Numbered from the stretch's first letter, positions 27,741 to 36,697 are shown. The stretch is 64,000 nucleotides of DNA from Planctomycetota bacterium (GCA_014238905.1 JABAAE010000001.1:542712-606711), one strand, 5' to 3'. Translations and numbers: made by a program. The notes: generated from the sequence alone by a model not told the origin.

Positions 27741-29129
27741 ATGTACGACACAATCATCATCGGTGCCGGGATGTCGGGATTGGCTGCGGGGATCCGATTA
27801 GCTTACTACGACCAGAGCGTCTGCATTCTGGAACGACATACTACAATCGGCGGCTTGAACTCCTTTTACCGGATGAATGGCCGTGACTATGATGTCGGGC
27901 TTCACGCGGTTACCAACTACACACCCAAAGGTGAAAAAAAGGGGCCGCTGGCCAGAATGCTGCGACAACTTCGCTTCAAGTGGGAAGATTTTGCTTTATC
28001 CCCCCAACTTGGTTCGCGAATCTCGTTTCCGGGTGTCTCCCTCGATTTTGATAACGACATTCGTTTGTTAACGGCAGAAATCGGCGACAAGTTTCCGGGC
28101 CAAGTCGACAACTTTGGCATATTGCTGGACAAGATTGTTGACTACGACGATTTGGATCAAGCAACATTCGAAATCTCCACTCGCCAGGTTTTGGGCGACA
28201 TTTTTTCCGACCCATTACTGATCGAAATGCTCTTGTGCCCTTTGATGTGGTATGGCAACGCCCGTGAAGACGACATGGACTGGGGTCAATTTTGCATCAT
28301 GTTTCGAAGCATCTTCGTCGAAGGGTTTGCCCGTCCATTCAAAGGGGTTCGGTTGATCTTAAAAAACCTGGTTCGAAAATTCAGAGGTGTCGGCGGCGAA
28401 CTGAAGCTTCGATGTGGTGTTTCCCAAATCAAGGTTGAGGGAAAGCGAGCGGTTGGTGTAATTCTGGATAATGGGGAGGAGATTGAGGGAAAACGAATTC
28501 TCTCCTCCGCTGGCCGGTTGGAGACACTTCGTCTCTGTGACGATGTCAGCGAAGATAATATTCGCCTAAGTGGCCAACTTACGTTTATCGAAAGTATTTC
28601 CATTCTGGACCGCGAACCCAAAAAACTTGGGAACGACCGGACCATCATTTTTTACAATGACCATCAGAATTTTGATTGGAAAAAGCCGGTTGAAAACCTT
28701 TGTGACATCCGGACCGGCGTCATTTGCTCTCCCAATAATTATGAGTACAGCCCGGACGAGGGACAATTAAAAGAGGGTGTGATAAGGATTACAACTATCG
28801 CCGATTTCGACAGGTGGAACAATCTTGACGAGGATCAGTACCGGCTCGCCAAGTTGGATTGGTACGACAAGAGCGTCGAATCAGCCGTTCGATTTGTCCC
28901 CGATTTTCGAAGCCACGTGGTGGATACTGATGTTTTTACACCAACCACCATTCGTCGTTTTACCTGGCATGACAATGGCGCCGTCTACGGCGCACCCGAC
29001 AAACAACTGGACGGAAGCACCCACCTCCCGAATTTATTTCTTTGTGGAACAGACCAGGGATTTGTCGGGATTATTGGTTCTCTGATTAGCGGAATCTCCA
29101 TGGCAAATCAACATTGCCTCAGGGATTGA
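27741..29129 (+). CDS. FAD-dependent oxidoreductase, phytoene desaturase / carotenoid isomerase / retinol saturase-like
   Basis: 462 residues. The ATG at 27741 places the dinucleotide-binding motif at the N-terminus (YDTIIIGAGMSGLAAGIRLA), followed by VCILERHTTIGGLNSFYR. This architecture is the CrtI/CrtISO amine-oxidase-like FAD family. The C-terminal FAD contact appears in LFLCGTDQGFVGIIGSLISG. Members desaturate, saturate or isomerise polyene or carotenoid chains. Since its neighbours are a ketosynthase and an acyl carrier protein and there is no phytoene synthase nearby, a carrier-bound acyl substrate is a reasonable inference, not shown by the sequence. An upstream GTG at 27702 is in frame but adds a non-conserved tail. 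Confidence 0.85.
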   Translation: MYDTIIIGAGMSGLAAGIRLAYYDQSVCILERHTTIGGLNSFYRMNGRDYDVGLHAVTNYTPKGEKKGPLARMLRQLRFKWEDFALSPQLGSRISFPGVSLDFDNDIRLLTAEIGDKFPGQVDNFGILLDKIVDYDDLDQATFEISTRQVLGDIFSDPLLIEMLLCPLMWYGNAREDDMDWGQFCIMFRSIFVEGFARPFKGVRLILKNLVRKFRGVGGELKLRCGVSQIKVEGKRAVGVILDNGEEIEGKRILSSAGRLETLRLCDDVSEDNIRLSGQLTFIESISILDREPKKLGNDRTIIFYNDHQNFDWKKPVENLCDIRTGVICSPNNYEYSPDEGQLKEGVIRITTIADFDRWNNLDEDQYRLAKLDWYDKSVESAVRFVPDFRSHVVDTDVFTPTTIRRFTWHDNGAVYGAPDKQLDGSTHLPNLFLCGTDQGFVGIIGSLISGISMANQHCLRD

Positions 29130-29132
29130 AAC

Positions 29133-29140
29133 GGAGGTGG
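29133..29140 (+). promoter_or_regulatory. Ribosome binding site of the zinc-ribbon membrane protein
   Basis: GGAGGTGG just upstream of the ATG at 29144, inside the 14-base gap after the oxidoreductase stop. It fixes the start and supports co-translation in one operon. Confidence 0.85.
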
Positions 29141-29143
29141 TCC

Positions 29144-29974
29144 ATGCTGGGCATACATTTTCCAAAGTTGTTTTTCGGACGGATTCGACAAAAGAAAACG
29201 GTAGGTTGTCACGCCGAATTCTGTGATTTCTGTGTTTCGATCTGCCGTCATCATGTTGTCTCCCATCAAAGTGCCCCATTCATTTTTTTTATTCCCCTGA
29301 AATTTGAAGAGTCGTTTCGAGAGTCAGAATGCGAAATTTGCGGTACAACGTTTGGCTTGTCACCCCAAACGGCCCTGATCAGCCAAACCAATATTAACGA
29401 ATTCCAAAAAATTTCCATCCGGAGCCTGATCCAGGAAACCCACTCCGACTTGATCAATGAATCCTTGCGGGAAACAGTCAAGATGGGACAACGGGCCGGT
29501 GGATTCAGCTTTTTGGAACACCAGAGAGTAACAGGGTTTCTTCGAGCCAATGAAGCCGAACAACGATTGATCATGCGTCCATTTTTTCCCACGCTCGCAA
29601 TCGGCACCATTCAGGCGGTCATTATTGGAGTGATGCTAACATTGTGGTTAACCGCAGCGATGGCGTCCATGTTGGCAACGATTGCTCTGGTGCTGGCCGG
29701 CCTGATCTACCGGGAAGCTTTGAGAAGAAAAGTCCGTCATCAGTTCAAGCCCCGCCTGCCCCGTCTGGGCTCGTTGCTTAATATGACGAAATCCGAATTA
29801 GAACAGGTGCTTGCTGGTTATGGCGAGCGGTTCCCCCGAACGGTGCCACGCCTGCTTCGCTTATTAGCTCAGGAAAATAGCGATCATCCGCTGGATCTGA
29901 AATACCGGAAGAACGTCGATTATATTCCGACACCCGAATGGATGGATTCTTCTGAAGAGGAAATTTTGTTCTGA
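29144..29974 (+). CDS. Hypothetical zinc-ribbon membrane protein
   Basis: 276 residues, no recognised family. The N-terminal 60 residues carry CHAEFCDFC and, after a spacer of about 40, CEICGTTFG: two paired-cysteine knuckles typical of a zinc ribbon. A helical stretch (about 80-145) precedes two adjacent hydrophobic segments near 147-190 (IGTIQAVIIGVMLTLWL and MASMLATIALVLAGLIY). A basic turn (REALRRKVRHQFKPRLPRL) and an acidic tail ending in SSEEEILF follow. It sits 14 bases after the oxidoreductase with a strong ribosome binding site, so it is probably the last gene of the KS/ACP cluster. Its role there is unknown. It converges with the BBP7 gene. Confidence 0.7.
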   Translation: MLGIHFPKLFFGRIRQKKTVGCHAEFCDFCVSICRHHVVSHQSAPFIFFIPLKFEESFRESECEICGTTFGLSPQTALISQTNINEFQKISIRSLIQETHSDLINESLRETVKMGQRAGGFSFLEHQRVTGFLRANEAEQRLIMRPFFPTLAIGTIQAVIIGVMLTLWLTAAMASMLATIALVLAGLIYREALRRKVRHQFKPRLPRLGSLLNMTKSELEQVLAGYGERFPRTVPRLLRLLAQENSDHPLDLKYRKNVDYIPTPEWMDSSEEEILF

Positions 29975-30030
29975 ATCCTGACGTGCCATCCAAAAAGCTC
30001 TTGCCGCCATCCAGATCGACTACGGCAGGT

Positions 30031-31950
30031 TTAGAAATTATACCGTGCTCGGAAGTAGGCTCCGTGTAAGATCAGCCCACTGTTGGAGTCGATGGCATTG
30101 ACGTCCTGATAGCGGGAAAGGTCAAGGGGAATCTGCTCCGGAGCCAGTGCCACTCCATTGACCGCGACAACTCGATAACCAACCCCAAAGTCCCAATGGC
30201 AATTGAGTCGATAATTCAATCCCAAATCAAATTGGCCGAGAAAAGACACGTCCGTTTTTGTGGATGACAAATCAAAATCCTGACCCGTGTTCGGACCCAC
30301 ATTGGCGTAAGCATTTGCCTCGGTCCCAAAAATTCTGGAACGTTGATTCATCTGGTTACCGTAAACTCCCAGGCGTGTCCCCCCAGAAATCGTCCAGCAG
30401 GGGAACAGACAGAATTCAATGTTGCCGCCGAGTTGGACACCGACAAGATCGTTATCGACATCGATGTCATAGTAAATGTCATTGACATTGCTGGAAAAAT
30501 CGCCGGTCGTTGAGGTTCGGAAAATAAAGTCTTCGTCAAATTTGAAATACCGAACACCAGCCAGAAGGTCCATGCGGAACGGTCGCGGATTGCAACCTGC
30601 GAGGCCAGCATTACCAAAAAGACCGGGTCTACCCGAACCATAATTTGGTCCACAACCATTGATTCCGCAGCCGGTATTATTGTAGTTGCCGCAGTCGCTT
30701 GGACCGCAATCCGTCGTGCAGCAATTGTACTGGCGTGCGGCAAACGTCTGGACCAAGAAATTCAATTCCAAATTGTGAATTTCATTTCGTCGTTCGAGGC
30801 GATACGTGGCCGCGGCGTTTAAAAATCCATCCACTCCACTGGCACCACCCCCGTTGTTGTAACTCAACCTGGAAAACGAGGCGATGGCCGTCTGCGGGCT
30901 TCCCCCATTGGTTTGAGCAATTGCGTCGTCAGCAAAAAGCCCCCAATAACCAAATTCAATTCCGTAGCCATTGCAAAATCGCTTTCCGATAAATACCTCG
31001 ACGCCACCCATAGAGCCGGAATCGGCATCTGTGGAGACCAGAATATCGGTCAAAGGGAATCCCAGTGGATAGGCGAATGAGATGTCATCCTCGAAATCCC
31101 GATTGAAGACCAAGCCACCCACTCCGGCATACCACGTCCCAGAACGCCGCCAATTGGAAATCACGGGTCGGCAGCCACGCCCACCATTGAAAAAATTACC
31201 AAATAAATTGGGCTGAACACCAGGCCCGTAAAGTTGTCCTGGATAGGCTGGGTTACCGTAGTAATCGGTATTGGGAATTCCATTTGCGAAATAAGGATCA
31301 TTCGGCCCAGCTTGGTAAGGTCCTGGATTGGCATATTCGCCGTTCGGTTGATAGGGGACTGTGGCAGGCTGTTGGATCTGCGGCGATTTGACATAGGGCG
31401 CCGACGGGTAAGCTGCATTAGGCGGCTGCACAGCTAGGGGGGGGTTTTGGTTGCGAACTGGAGAAGGAAGCAGTTCCGTTGTAGGCTGATTTGGTGCATT
31501 CTGCACTCTTGGCAACGGGTTGAGTCGGTACTGACCTGGGACCCGTCGGCCATTCGCCGGTACGAGAGGATCTACGGCTGGTGCGATATCATCTTGCCAG
31601 CGGCGGGATGGATAACCGTAAGGCCGGTTGTTGGCGACGTAAGGCTGGTTGTTGGCGACGTAAGGCTGGTTGTTGGCGACGTAAGGCTGGTTGTTGGCAA
31701 CGTAAGGCTGGTTGTTGGCAACGTAAGGTGGTCGAATTTGGGTGTTGACCGCTGGCGTATAAAGTCGCTGGTATCCCACCGAAGGGGATGGTCGATGCGT
31801 CTGGACTGGGCTGCCTGCCGCCGAACCGCTGCTGTTCAATGGATATCTTTGAATTGGATTATGGGATGTTCCATAATCGTACTGCCCGGTAGCACTGGTG
31901 GAAAAAAATATTGATCCGATGAAAACGGTGTTCAATAACACGTTTCTCAT
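30031..31950 (-). CDS. BBP7 family outer membrane beta-barrel protein
   Basis: About 639 residues from the ATG at 31950, which opens with a signal peptide (MRNVLLNTVFIGSIFFSTSA, then TGQYDYG). In-frame codons continue upstream to 32130, so the start is not certain. The N-terminal third is Pro/Gln/Asn-rich and contains five PYVANNQ/R heptapeptides. The C-terminal part matches the Planctomycetes BBP7 barrel: WYAGVGGLVFNRDFED, VFIGKRFCNGYGIEFGYW, LLAGVRYFKFDEDFIF and GGNIEFCLFPCWTISGGTRL, ending in a typical barrel strand (AYFRARYNF with terminal Phe). A loop with many cysteines (CCTTDCGPSDCGN) may be surface exposed. Likely an outer-membrane structural or porin-like protein. Confidence 0.87.
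   Translation of the reverse strand: MRNVLLNTVFIGSIFFSTSATGQYDYGTSHNPIQRYPLNSSGSAAGSPVQTHRPSPSVGYQRLYTPAVNTQIRPPYVANNQPYVANNQPYVANNQPYVANNQPYVANNRPYGYPSRRWQDDIAPAVDPLVPANGRRVPGQYRLNPLPRVQNAPNQPTTELLPSPVRNQNPPLAVQPPNAAYPSAPYVKSPQIQQPATVPYQPNGEYANPGPYQAGPNDPYFANGIPNTDYYGNPAYPGQLYGPGVQPNLFGNFFNGGRGCRPVISNWRRSGTWYAGVGGLVFNRDFEDDISFAYPLGFPLTDILVSTDADSGSMGGVEVFIGKRFCNGYGIEFGYWGLFADDAIAQTNGGSPQTAIASFSRLSYNNGGGASGVDGFLNAAATYRLERRNEIHNLELNFLVQTFAARQYNCCTTDCGPSDCGNYNNTGCGINGCGPNYGSGRPGLFGNAGLAGCNPRPFRMDLLAGVRYFKFDEDFIFRTSTTGDFSSNVNDIYYDIDVDNDLVGVQLGGNIEFCLFPCWTISGGTRLGVYGNQMNQRSRIFGTEANAYANVGPNTGQDFDLSSTKTDVSFLGQFDLGLNYRLNCHWDFGVGYRVVAVNGVALAPEQIPLDLSRYQDVNAIDSNSGLILHGAYFRARYNF
31619..31723. repeat. 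Five 21-bp tandem repeats inside the BBP7 gene
   Basis: Five head-to-tail 21-base units encode PYVANNQ four times and PYVANNR once. Units 2 and 3 are identical, as are 4 and 5; units 1, 2/3 and 4/5 differ by one base each. Such near identity implies recent or ongoing slippage that keeps the frame. Confidence 0.95.
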
Positions 31951-32470
31951 ATTGTTACTCACTGACAGTCCGTTGCGAAAGACGCTGAAAACATCGTTGG
32001 ATTTTGACAACATTGGAATTGCTTCAGGGGACATACTTCTAACCATGCCTGCCAGTCGATATCGTCCTGTCAAATTATTAGCGGCAGAAAACCGAGATAG
32101 CTCAAGGGAAAAAAACAATTCCACTTGCACTAATCGTTAAAAGCGTTTCAGCAGGAAGTCGGATTGCCCAGATCTTTTTCAATATGCGAGTTGCAAGGGT
32201 TTTTAGGCTGGGGCGACTTTGCAGACACCATTCGCCTTTGGAGCCGTAAAAAACCTGTAGATACGTCTTTTTGAAACGTCCTGGCCCAATGAAAACAGCA
32301 GCCTGAAAAGCCTATTTAACGACTCCCAAAAGCCATTGCGGTGACACCGGTGTCCGGTGATCACTGTTGAATCTGGTATTCACTTTTTAATCTGCCCTGC
32401 ACCTTTGTGGGCAATGGATAGCAACTGGGTTACCAAATCATGACCTTACCGAATGAAGCGCCGCCCAATT
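31951..32470. other. Intergenic region between parA and the BBP7 gene
   Basis: 520 bases. The part to 32130 is open in frame with BBP7 and could be an N-terminal extension. The rest shows no gene. A perfect 12-base palindrome GACACCGGTGTC lies at 32343-32354. Confidence 0.45.
32343..32354. promoter_or_regulatory. Perfect 12-bp palindrome
   Basis: GACACCGGTGTC reads the same on both strands. It lies about 115 bases past the parA stop and about 390 upstream of the BBP7 start. It could be an operator or a partition-type site, but no second copy was seen and it does not match the common parS sequence. Function is a guess. Confidence 0.25.
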
Positions 32471-33292
32471 TCATGCCGATTTTGCTAGTCGCGCTGAATT
32501 GGCCAGTTCCTGCTGAAGCACTTCAGCGGCCAGAGCCATATAATCGGCCGCACCATTAGAATGTGTCGCATAATCGAAAATGGACTGGCCGAAACTAGGC
32601 GCTTCGGCAAGCCGAATGTTTCGACGAATCATCGTCTCGAAATTTCTGGCTTCTTTCCAGACCGTATTGGAAACTCGTTGGTCTGAGAAAAACTCTTTGA
32701 CGTCATGAGAGACTTCAGCTGCGAGCTTGGTCCCGGAATCATACATGCAGAAGACGATCCCGGTCAGCTTTAGCCCTGGATTGAGCCGCTTGCCGACAAG
32801 ATCGATGGTCTTGAGCAGTTTACTCAGGCCATGGAGAGCCAAAAAATGGGGTTGCAGTGGAAGAAAAACCTCGCTGGCAGCAGTCAGGGCATTCAGCGTC
32901 AAGACTCCCAATGATGGAGGACAGTCGAGAATCAAATAGTCAAATTCCTCATCGTCTTCTTCAAATTTGTCTCTGAGGATGATCTCCCGTCCGACCTCTG
33001 TAGCCAACTCCATCTCGGCGGCGGCAAGATCAATATGAGCCGGTACAACCGACAGGTGGTCACCAACCCTGACGCGGACGCCTTGCAGCGGCGTATCGCC
33101 GGTCAATACCGAGTAAATGGAATCGGTTGATTCCTGCAAGCTGATTCCAAGATGTAAAGAGGCATGGGCTTGGGGATCAAGGTCTACGACGCAGACTCGC
33201 TTTCCGGCACTTGCCAGCGCCGCACTTAAGTTGACCGCGGTGGTTGTTTTTCCTACGCCACCTTTTTGATTGATTACGGCAATTTTGCGCAC
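32471..33292 (-). CDS. parA: ParA/Soj-type chromosome partitioning ATPase
   Basis: 273 residues. The deviant Walker A motif KGGVGKTT lies at residues 10-17, with the signature Lys at its start, followed by DLDPQAHASLHLG (Walker A' region) and FDYLILDCPPSLGVLTLNAL (Walker B). This is the ParA/Soj family that moves origin or cargo complexes on the nucleoid. The GTG at 33292 has AAGGA six bases upstream. No parB is next to it, so it may be an orphan ParA serving other cargo. It is divergent from nagB. Confidence 0.88.
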   Translation of the reverse strand: MRKIAVINQKGGVGKTTTAVNLSAALASAGKRVCVVDLDPQAHASLHLGISLQESTDSIYSVLTGDTPLQGVRVRVGDHLSVVPAHIDLAAAEMELATEVGREIILRDKFEEDDEEFDYLILDCPPSLGVLTLNALTAASEVFLPLQPHFLALHGLSKLLKTIDLVGKRLNPGLKLTGIVFCMYDSGTKLAAEVSHDVKEFFSDQRVSNTVWKEARNFETMIRRNIRLAEAPSFGQSIFDYATHSNGAADYMALAAEVLQQELANSARLAKSA

Positions 33293-33562
33293 GGAAATTC
33301 CTTGTTTGAAATGGTCTACCGAAAACGATTAAATTCAGAAAACATCTCTTTCGTCATTTGCGAGATGAACTTGATTTGTTATCAAAGACGTGCAGACCAT
33401 AGCGAAAATCGCTGGTCCGGTCAACAAAAGCCGGATTGGATGCTAGGCGACGGGCTGTCTTTTTCCAAAAGGCTGATCGAAGCCCGGAAACAGATGCTGT
33501 CAGGTGTTCGGTCGGTCGCTTCAACTCAACCTAACGCACTCCAACTCCATTCGTTAAGGCCC

Positions 33563-34342
33563 ATGAGAATCATTATTGAGCACGACCCTGAAAGTGCTAG
33601 CAACCGAGCAGCCGAAATCATTTCGTCCCTTGTTCAACAGCGGCCAAGTTGTGTGTTGGGTTTGGCGACCGGTAGCACTCCGCTGGGGATTTACCAGAAG
33701 TTAATTGCTCGCCACCAAAATCACAAACTGGACTTTGCGAATGTCACCACTTTTAATCTCGACGAGTATGTAGGGTTAGGACCCGGCGATCCACAAAGTT
33801 ACCGGTTCTTTATGCAGGAAAATCTTTTCAATCACATCAATATCCCGCCCGAAAACACCCATGTTCCCGATGGCCGAGCTTTGGACTTTGATTCCTACAG
33901 TATTCAATACGAGAAGAGTATTCAGGAGGCCGGTGGAATTGACCTGCAGGTGTTGGGGGTTGGGGGTGACGGGCATATTGCATTTAACGAGCCGGGATCT
34001 TCGCTGGGCAGCAGGACCAGATTAAAGACACTCACAAGCGAAACCGTCAAAGATAATGCCCGTTTTTTTGATGATATAGAAAACGTTCCTCGCCTGGCTG
34101 TCACTGTGGGCGTCGGCACGATTCTGGAATCCCGAAAATGTCTACTGGTCGCCTTTGGCGAACACAAGGCTCGAGCAATCTCCCAAGCTGTAGAGGGGCC
34201 TGTAACGGCGCAAGTGACTGCTTCTGCCTTGCAGCTTCACCCGGATGTTACCGTCATTCTCGACCAAGCAGCAGCTTGCCACTTACAGCGTAAGGCCTAT
34301 TACGCTGAAGTCGAAGAAAGCCACCGCCTACTGGAAAAATAA
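33563..34342 (+). CDS. nagB: Glucosamine-6-phosphate deaminase
   Basis: 259 residues. It converts glucosamine 6-phosphate to fructose 6-phosphate and ammonia in amino sugar use. Active-site residues align with E. coli NagB at a constant offset of five: Asp67 (FNLDEYVG), Asp136 and His138 (GVGGDGHIAFNEPG) and Glu143. The phosphate loop is LGLATGSTPLGIY. The reading frame stays open to 33266, but the ATG at 33563 (MRIIIEHDPESA) gives the normal family N-terminus, with AAGG upstream. It is a lone gene. The C-terminal allosteric GlcNAc-6-P site of the hexameric E. coli enzyme cannot be judged by eye. Confidence 0.94.
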   Translation: MRIIIEHDPESASNRAAEIISSLVQQRPSCVLGLATGSTPLGIYQKLIARHQNHKLDFANVTTFNLDEYVGLGPGDPQSYRFFMQENLFNHINIPPENTHVPDGRALDFDSYSIQYEKSIQEAGGIDLQVLGVGGDGHIAFNEPGSSLGSRTRLKTLTSETVKDNARFFDDIENVPRLAVTVGVGTILESRKCLLVAFGEHKARAISQAVEGPVTAQVTASALQLHPDVTVILDQAAACHLQRKAYYAEVEESHRLLEK

Positions 34343-34566
34343 AGTACCGGACATCGGTTGGATCTCTGTTAACGCCATCATCCGGTTTCCTTTCGATTGA
34401 TCCAGCAAAACCGCACAACTGGAGTTTTCCATCCGAACGATGTATTATTGACGTCTTTCCAGAGACGTTGGGTGGGTCCGAATTGGGGCAAGTCTTCGTA
34501 AAGACCTGCCGGATCACCGGGATCAAAACGTAGCTCTCAGATTCAGGCGATAGACAATCAATTATC

Positions 34567-35592
34567 ATGCGGCAGATAGGAAAATTAACCGACGAAGAAT
34601 CCGCCAAAAGACTGGTTGCCTTTTTATTGACCAAGGGAATCAAATCGCTGGCTGACGTTCATGATGGCCATTGGGAAATCTGGATCAAAGAAGAAGACGA
34701 CGTCGACAGCTCCCGGGCCATCTTCGACGATTTTATCGCTCATCCAGACAACAAAAAATATGCGGATGCCGTTGTCAAGGCTCAGATGATTGCCGAAGAA
34801 GAGTTGCAGCGGCAGTTGAAGAACCGAGACAACGTGGTTGATGTTCGTGGACGTTGGGCAAAGCCTCACAACCGAAGAAAGCCCCTGGTGATGACGTTAA
34901 TGATCATCAGCGTCGCCGTCTTTGTGTTAACCAATGGCTGGGAATTCGATGGGGGCAGAGAAGGCGAAAAAACAGTGGTGATGAAATCGCTTCTGTTTGT
35001 CGATCCGGATGACGTGGGGGCAGCGATTGATGATTACGTCAATAACCGGGCAAAGACATCCGAAAGTTCTCCCGTTGAGCTGCGCAATCAAGCGATAGAC
35101 AGCCTTGAGGTTAAATTGACCAACATCAAGGAGGGACAACTTTGGCGTTTGTTCACGTCCATCTTCATCCATTTTGGAATCATCCATATTCTTTTTAATA
35201 TGGTTTGGCTCAATATTCTGGGCGGCCAAGTGGAATCAGTTTATGGAACCACAAGATTTGGCTTTTTTGTGTTGGGTTCGGCCATCTTCACCGTGACTTT
35301 ACAAAGCCTGATGCCCATGGCGTGGGGGGGAACGCCGGCCGTGACGATCTGTGGGGGAATGTCCGGGGTGAATTATGCCATCGCCGGTTTTGTCTGGATG
35401 AAGATGATTTTTGATCCCTCAAAAGGACTTTTTCTAAGCCCTGTAAATCAATTTATTTTGATCGTGTGGATGTTAATGGGGTTTTTCAACGAAAGCCTAT
35501 CCATGGCAAACTGGGCCCACGGTGGGGGATTTGTATTCGGGCTTGTTGTGGGCTACGTTCCTTCCCGTTTTAAAAACAACAAGTCGGTTTAA
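34567..35592 (+). CDS. Rhomboid family intramembrane serine protease
   Basis: 341 residues. An N-terminal cytoplasmic domain (about 1-100), similar in layout to the GlpG N-domain (TDEESAKRLVAFLLTKGIKS), precedes six or so membrane segments. The catalytic dyad is intact: Ser266 in GGMSGVNYAI and His318 in NWAHGGGFVFG. The supporting HILFNMVWL (HxxxN) and GGQVE are also present. The Ser motif reads GMSG instead of the commoner GASG. A loop of about 60 residues between the first and second membrane segments (VDPDDVGAAIDDYV) is longer than usual. The substrate is unknown. It ends 13 bases before aroB, so the two may be co-transcribed. Confidence 0.92.
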   Translation: MRQIGKLTDEESAKRLVAFLLTKGIKSLADVHDGHWEIWIKEEDDVDSSRAIFDDFIAHPDNKKYADAVVKAQMIAEEELQRQLKNRDNVVDVRGRWAKPHNRRKPLVMTLMIISVAVFVLTNGWEFDGGREGEKTVVMKSLLFVDPDDVGAAIDDYVNNRAKTSESSPVELRNQAIDSLEVKLTNIKEGQLWRLFTSIFIHFGIIHILFNMVWLNILGGQVESVYGTTRFGFFVLGSAIFTVTLQSLMPMAWGGTPAVTICGGMSGVNYAIAGFVWMKMIFDPSKGLFLSPVNQFILIVWMLMGFFNESLSMANWAHGGGFVFGLVVGYVPSRFKNNKSV

Positions 35593-35605
35593 ACGAGTAT
35601 TTGTC

Positions 35606-36697
35606 TTGAAAATAAAAACCGTCTCGGTCAAGTTAGCCGACTGCGATTACGATATCGAGATCGGCACTGGCAATCTGTCGCGTATTTCATCGATGGTGAG
35701 CGATCTCTCTCCGTCGAAAGTCTACTTGGTTTTTGACGAAAATGTTGAGTGCTATTGTCAGGACATCCAGTCCGCTCTCAAACAGGTTGGCTTTCATCCG
35801 TTGACGCTCCGGATCCCTGCCGGGGAACGCTCAAAAACCATCGAGCAGGCATCGCTGGTCTGGGAGTTCCTGACCCGTCATCACGCTGATCGCCAATCAT
35901 TGATTGTCGCTATTGGAGGAGGCGTGGTCGGAGACCTGGCTGGCTTCATCGCGGCAACGTACGCCCGTGGTTTACCGTTTTTTCAGGTTCCCACCACGCT
36001 ACTGGCGCATGTTGACAGCAGTGTTGGCGGCAAAACAGGTATCAATCTGAAAGCAGCCAAAAATATGGTGGGCGCGTTTTGGCAGCCGTCCGGAGTGTTG
36101 ATTGACACCGAGACGCTTTCCACACTGGAAGACCGAGAATACATCTCTGGCCTTGCAGAAGTCATCAAGTACGGTGTCATCATGGATGCCGACTTTTTCG
36201 GCTTGTTGGAAAGAGAGTCAATCGGCCTTAAGAATCGGGACGCCGAATTGTTGGTGGAGGTCATTAGCCACTGTTGTCAATTGAAAGCGTTAGTGGTTCA
36301 TGAAGACGAGAAGGAAACAACCGGACGCAGAGCCATTTTGAACTACGGGCACACTTTCGCGCACGCTTTTGAAACGGTGCTAGGCTACGGAAAATACCTG
36401 CATGGCGAAGCCGTGGCAGTCGGAATGACTTGTGCCGCCCATTTAGCCGAGGAATTACAACTTGTTCCGCTCGATTTTCGTCAGCGCCAAACCGATCTTT
36501 TGCAGGCCGTCGGTCTCCCGGTTGTGGTCGAGCCTACCGAGTTGGAACCACTGGTTGATGTCATGCGCCGGGACAAAAAGAACTTGGGTGACCAGATTCG
36601 ATTTATTCTTCCCACAAAGATGGGTCACGCTCGGCTGTTCGACGACGTCCTTCCGGATTCAGTCATCCACTCCGCCTTGCAGCAGGTAATGCAGTAG
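35606..36697 (+). CDS. aroB: 3-dehydroquinate synthase
   Basis: 363 residues from a TTG at 35606, which follows the rhomboid stop by 13 bases; the frame is open further upstream but overlaps that gene. It catalyses the second step of the shikimate pathway. NAD-binding GGGVVGDLAGF, the catalytic region PTTLLAHVDSSVGGKTG, and zinc ligands Glu (GLAEVIKYG) and two His (NYGHTFAHAFE, YLHGEAVAVGM) are all present. The last codons (VMQ stop) lie within the first copy of a 12-base tandem duplication at 36687-36710, so the true 3' end has been copied into the non-coding strip. Confidence 0.96.
   Translation: MKIKTVSVKLADCDYDIEIGTGNLSRISSMVSDLSPSKVYLVFDENVECYCQDIQSALKQVGFHPLTLRIPAGERSKTIEQASLVWEFLTRHHADRQSLIVAIGGGVVGDLAGFIAATYARGLPFFQVPTTLLAHVDSSVGGKTGINLKAAKNMVGAFWQPSGVLIDTETLSTLEDREYISGLAEVIKYGVIMDADFFGLLERESIGLKNRDAELLVEVISHCCQLKALVVHEDEKETTGRRAILNYGHTFAHAFETVLGYGKYLHGEAVAVGMTCAAHLAEELQLVPLDFRQRQTDLLQAVGLPVVVEPTELEPLVDVMRRDKKNLGDQIRFILPTKMGHARLFDDVLPDSVIHSALQQVMQ

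Noticed and set aside
31951-32130. BBP7 start upstream of the signal peptide
   Set aside because: The frame is open, but a signal peptide begins only at 31950 and no ribosome binding site is seen further up.
33266-33562. N-terminal extension of NagB of about 100 codons
   Set aside because: Overlaps the parA start on the opposite strand and lies before the normal NagB N-terminus at 33563.
32131-33562. parS site for the ParA gene
   Set aside because: No match to the common TGTTTCACGTGAAACA sequence was seen on either strand here.
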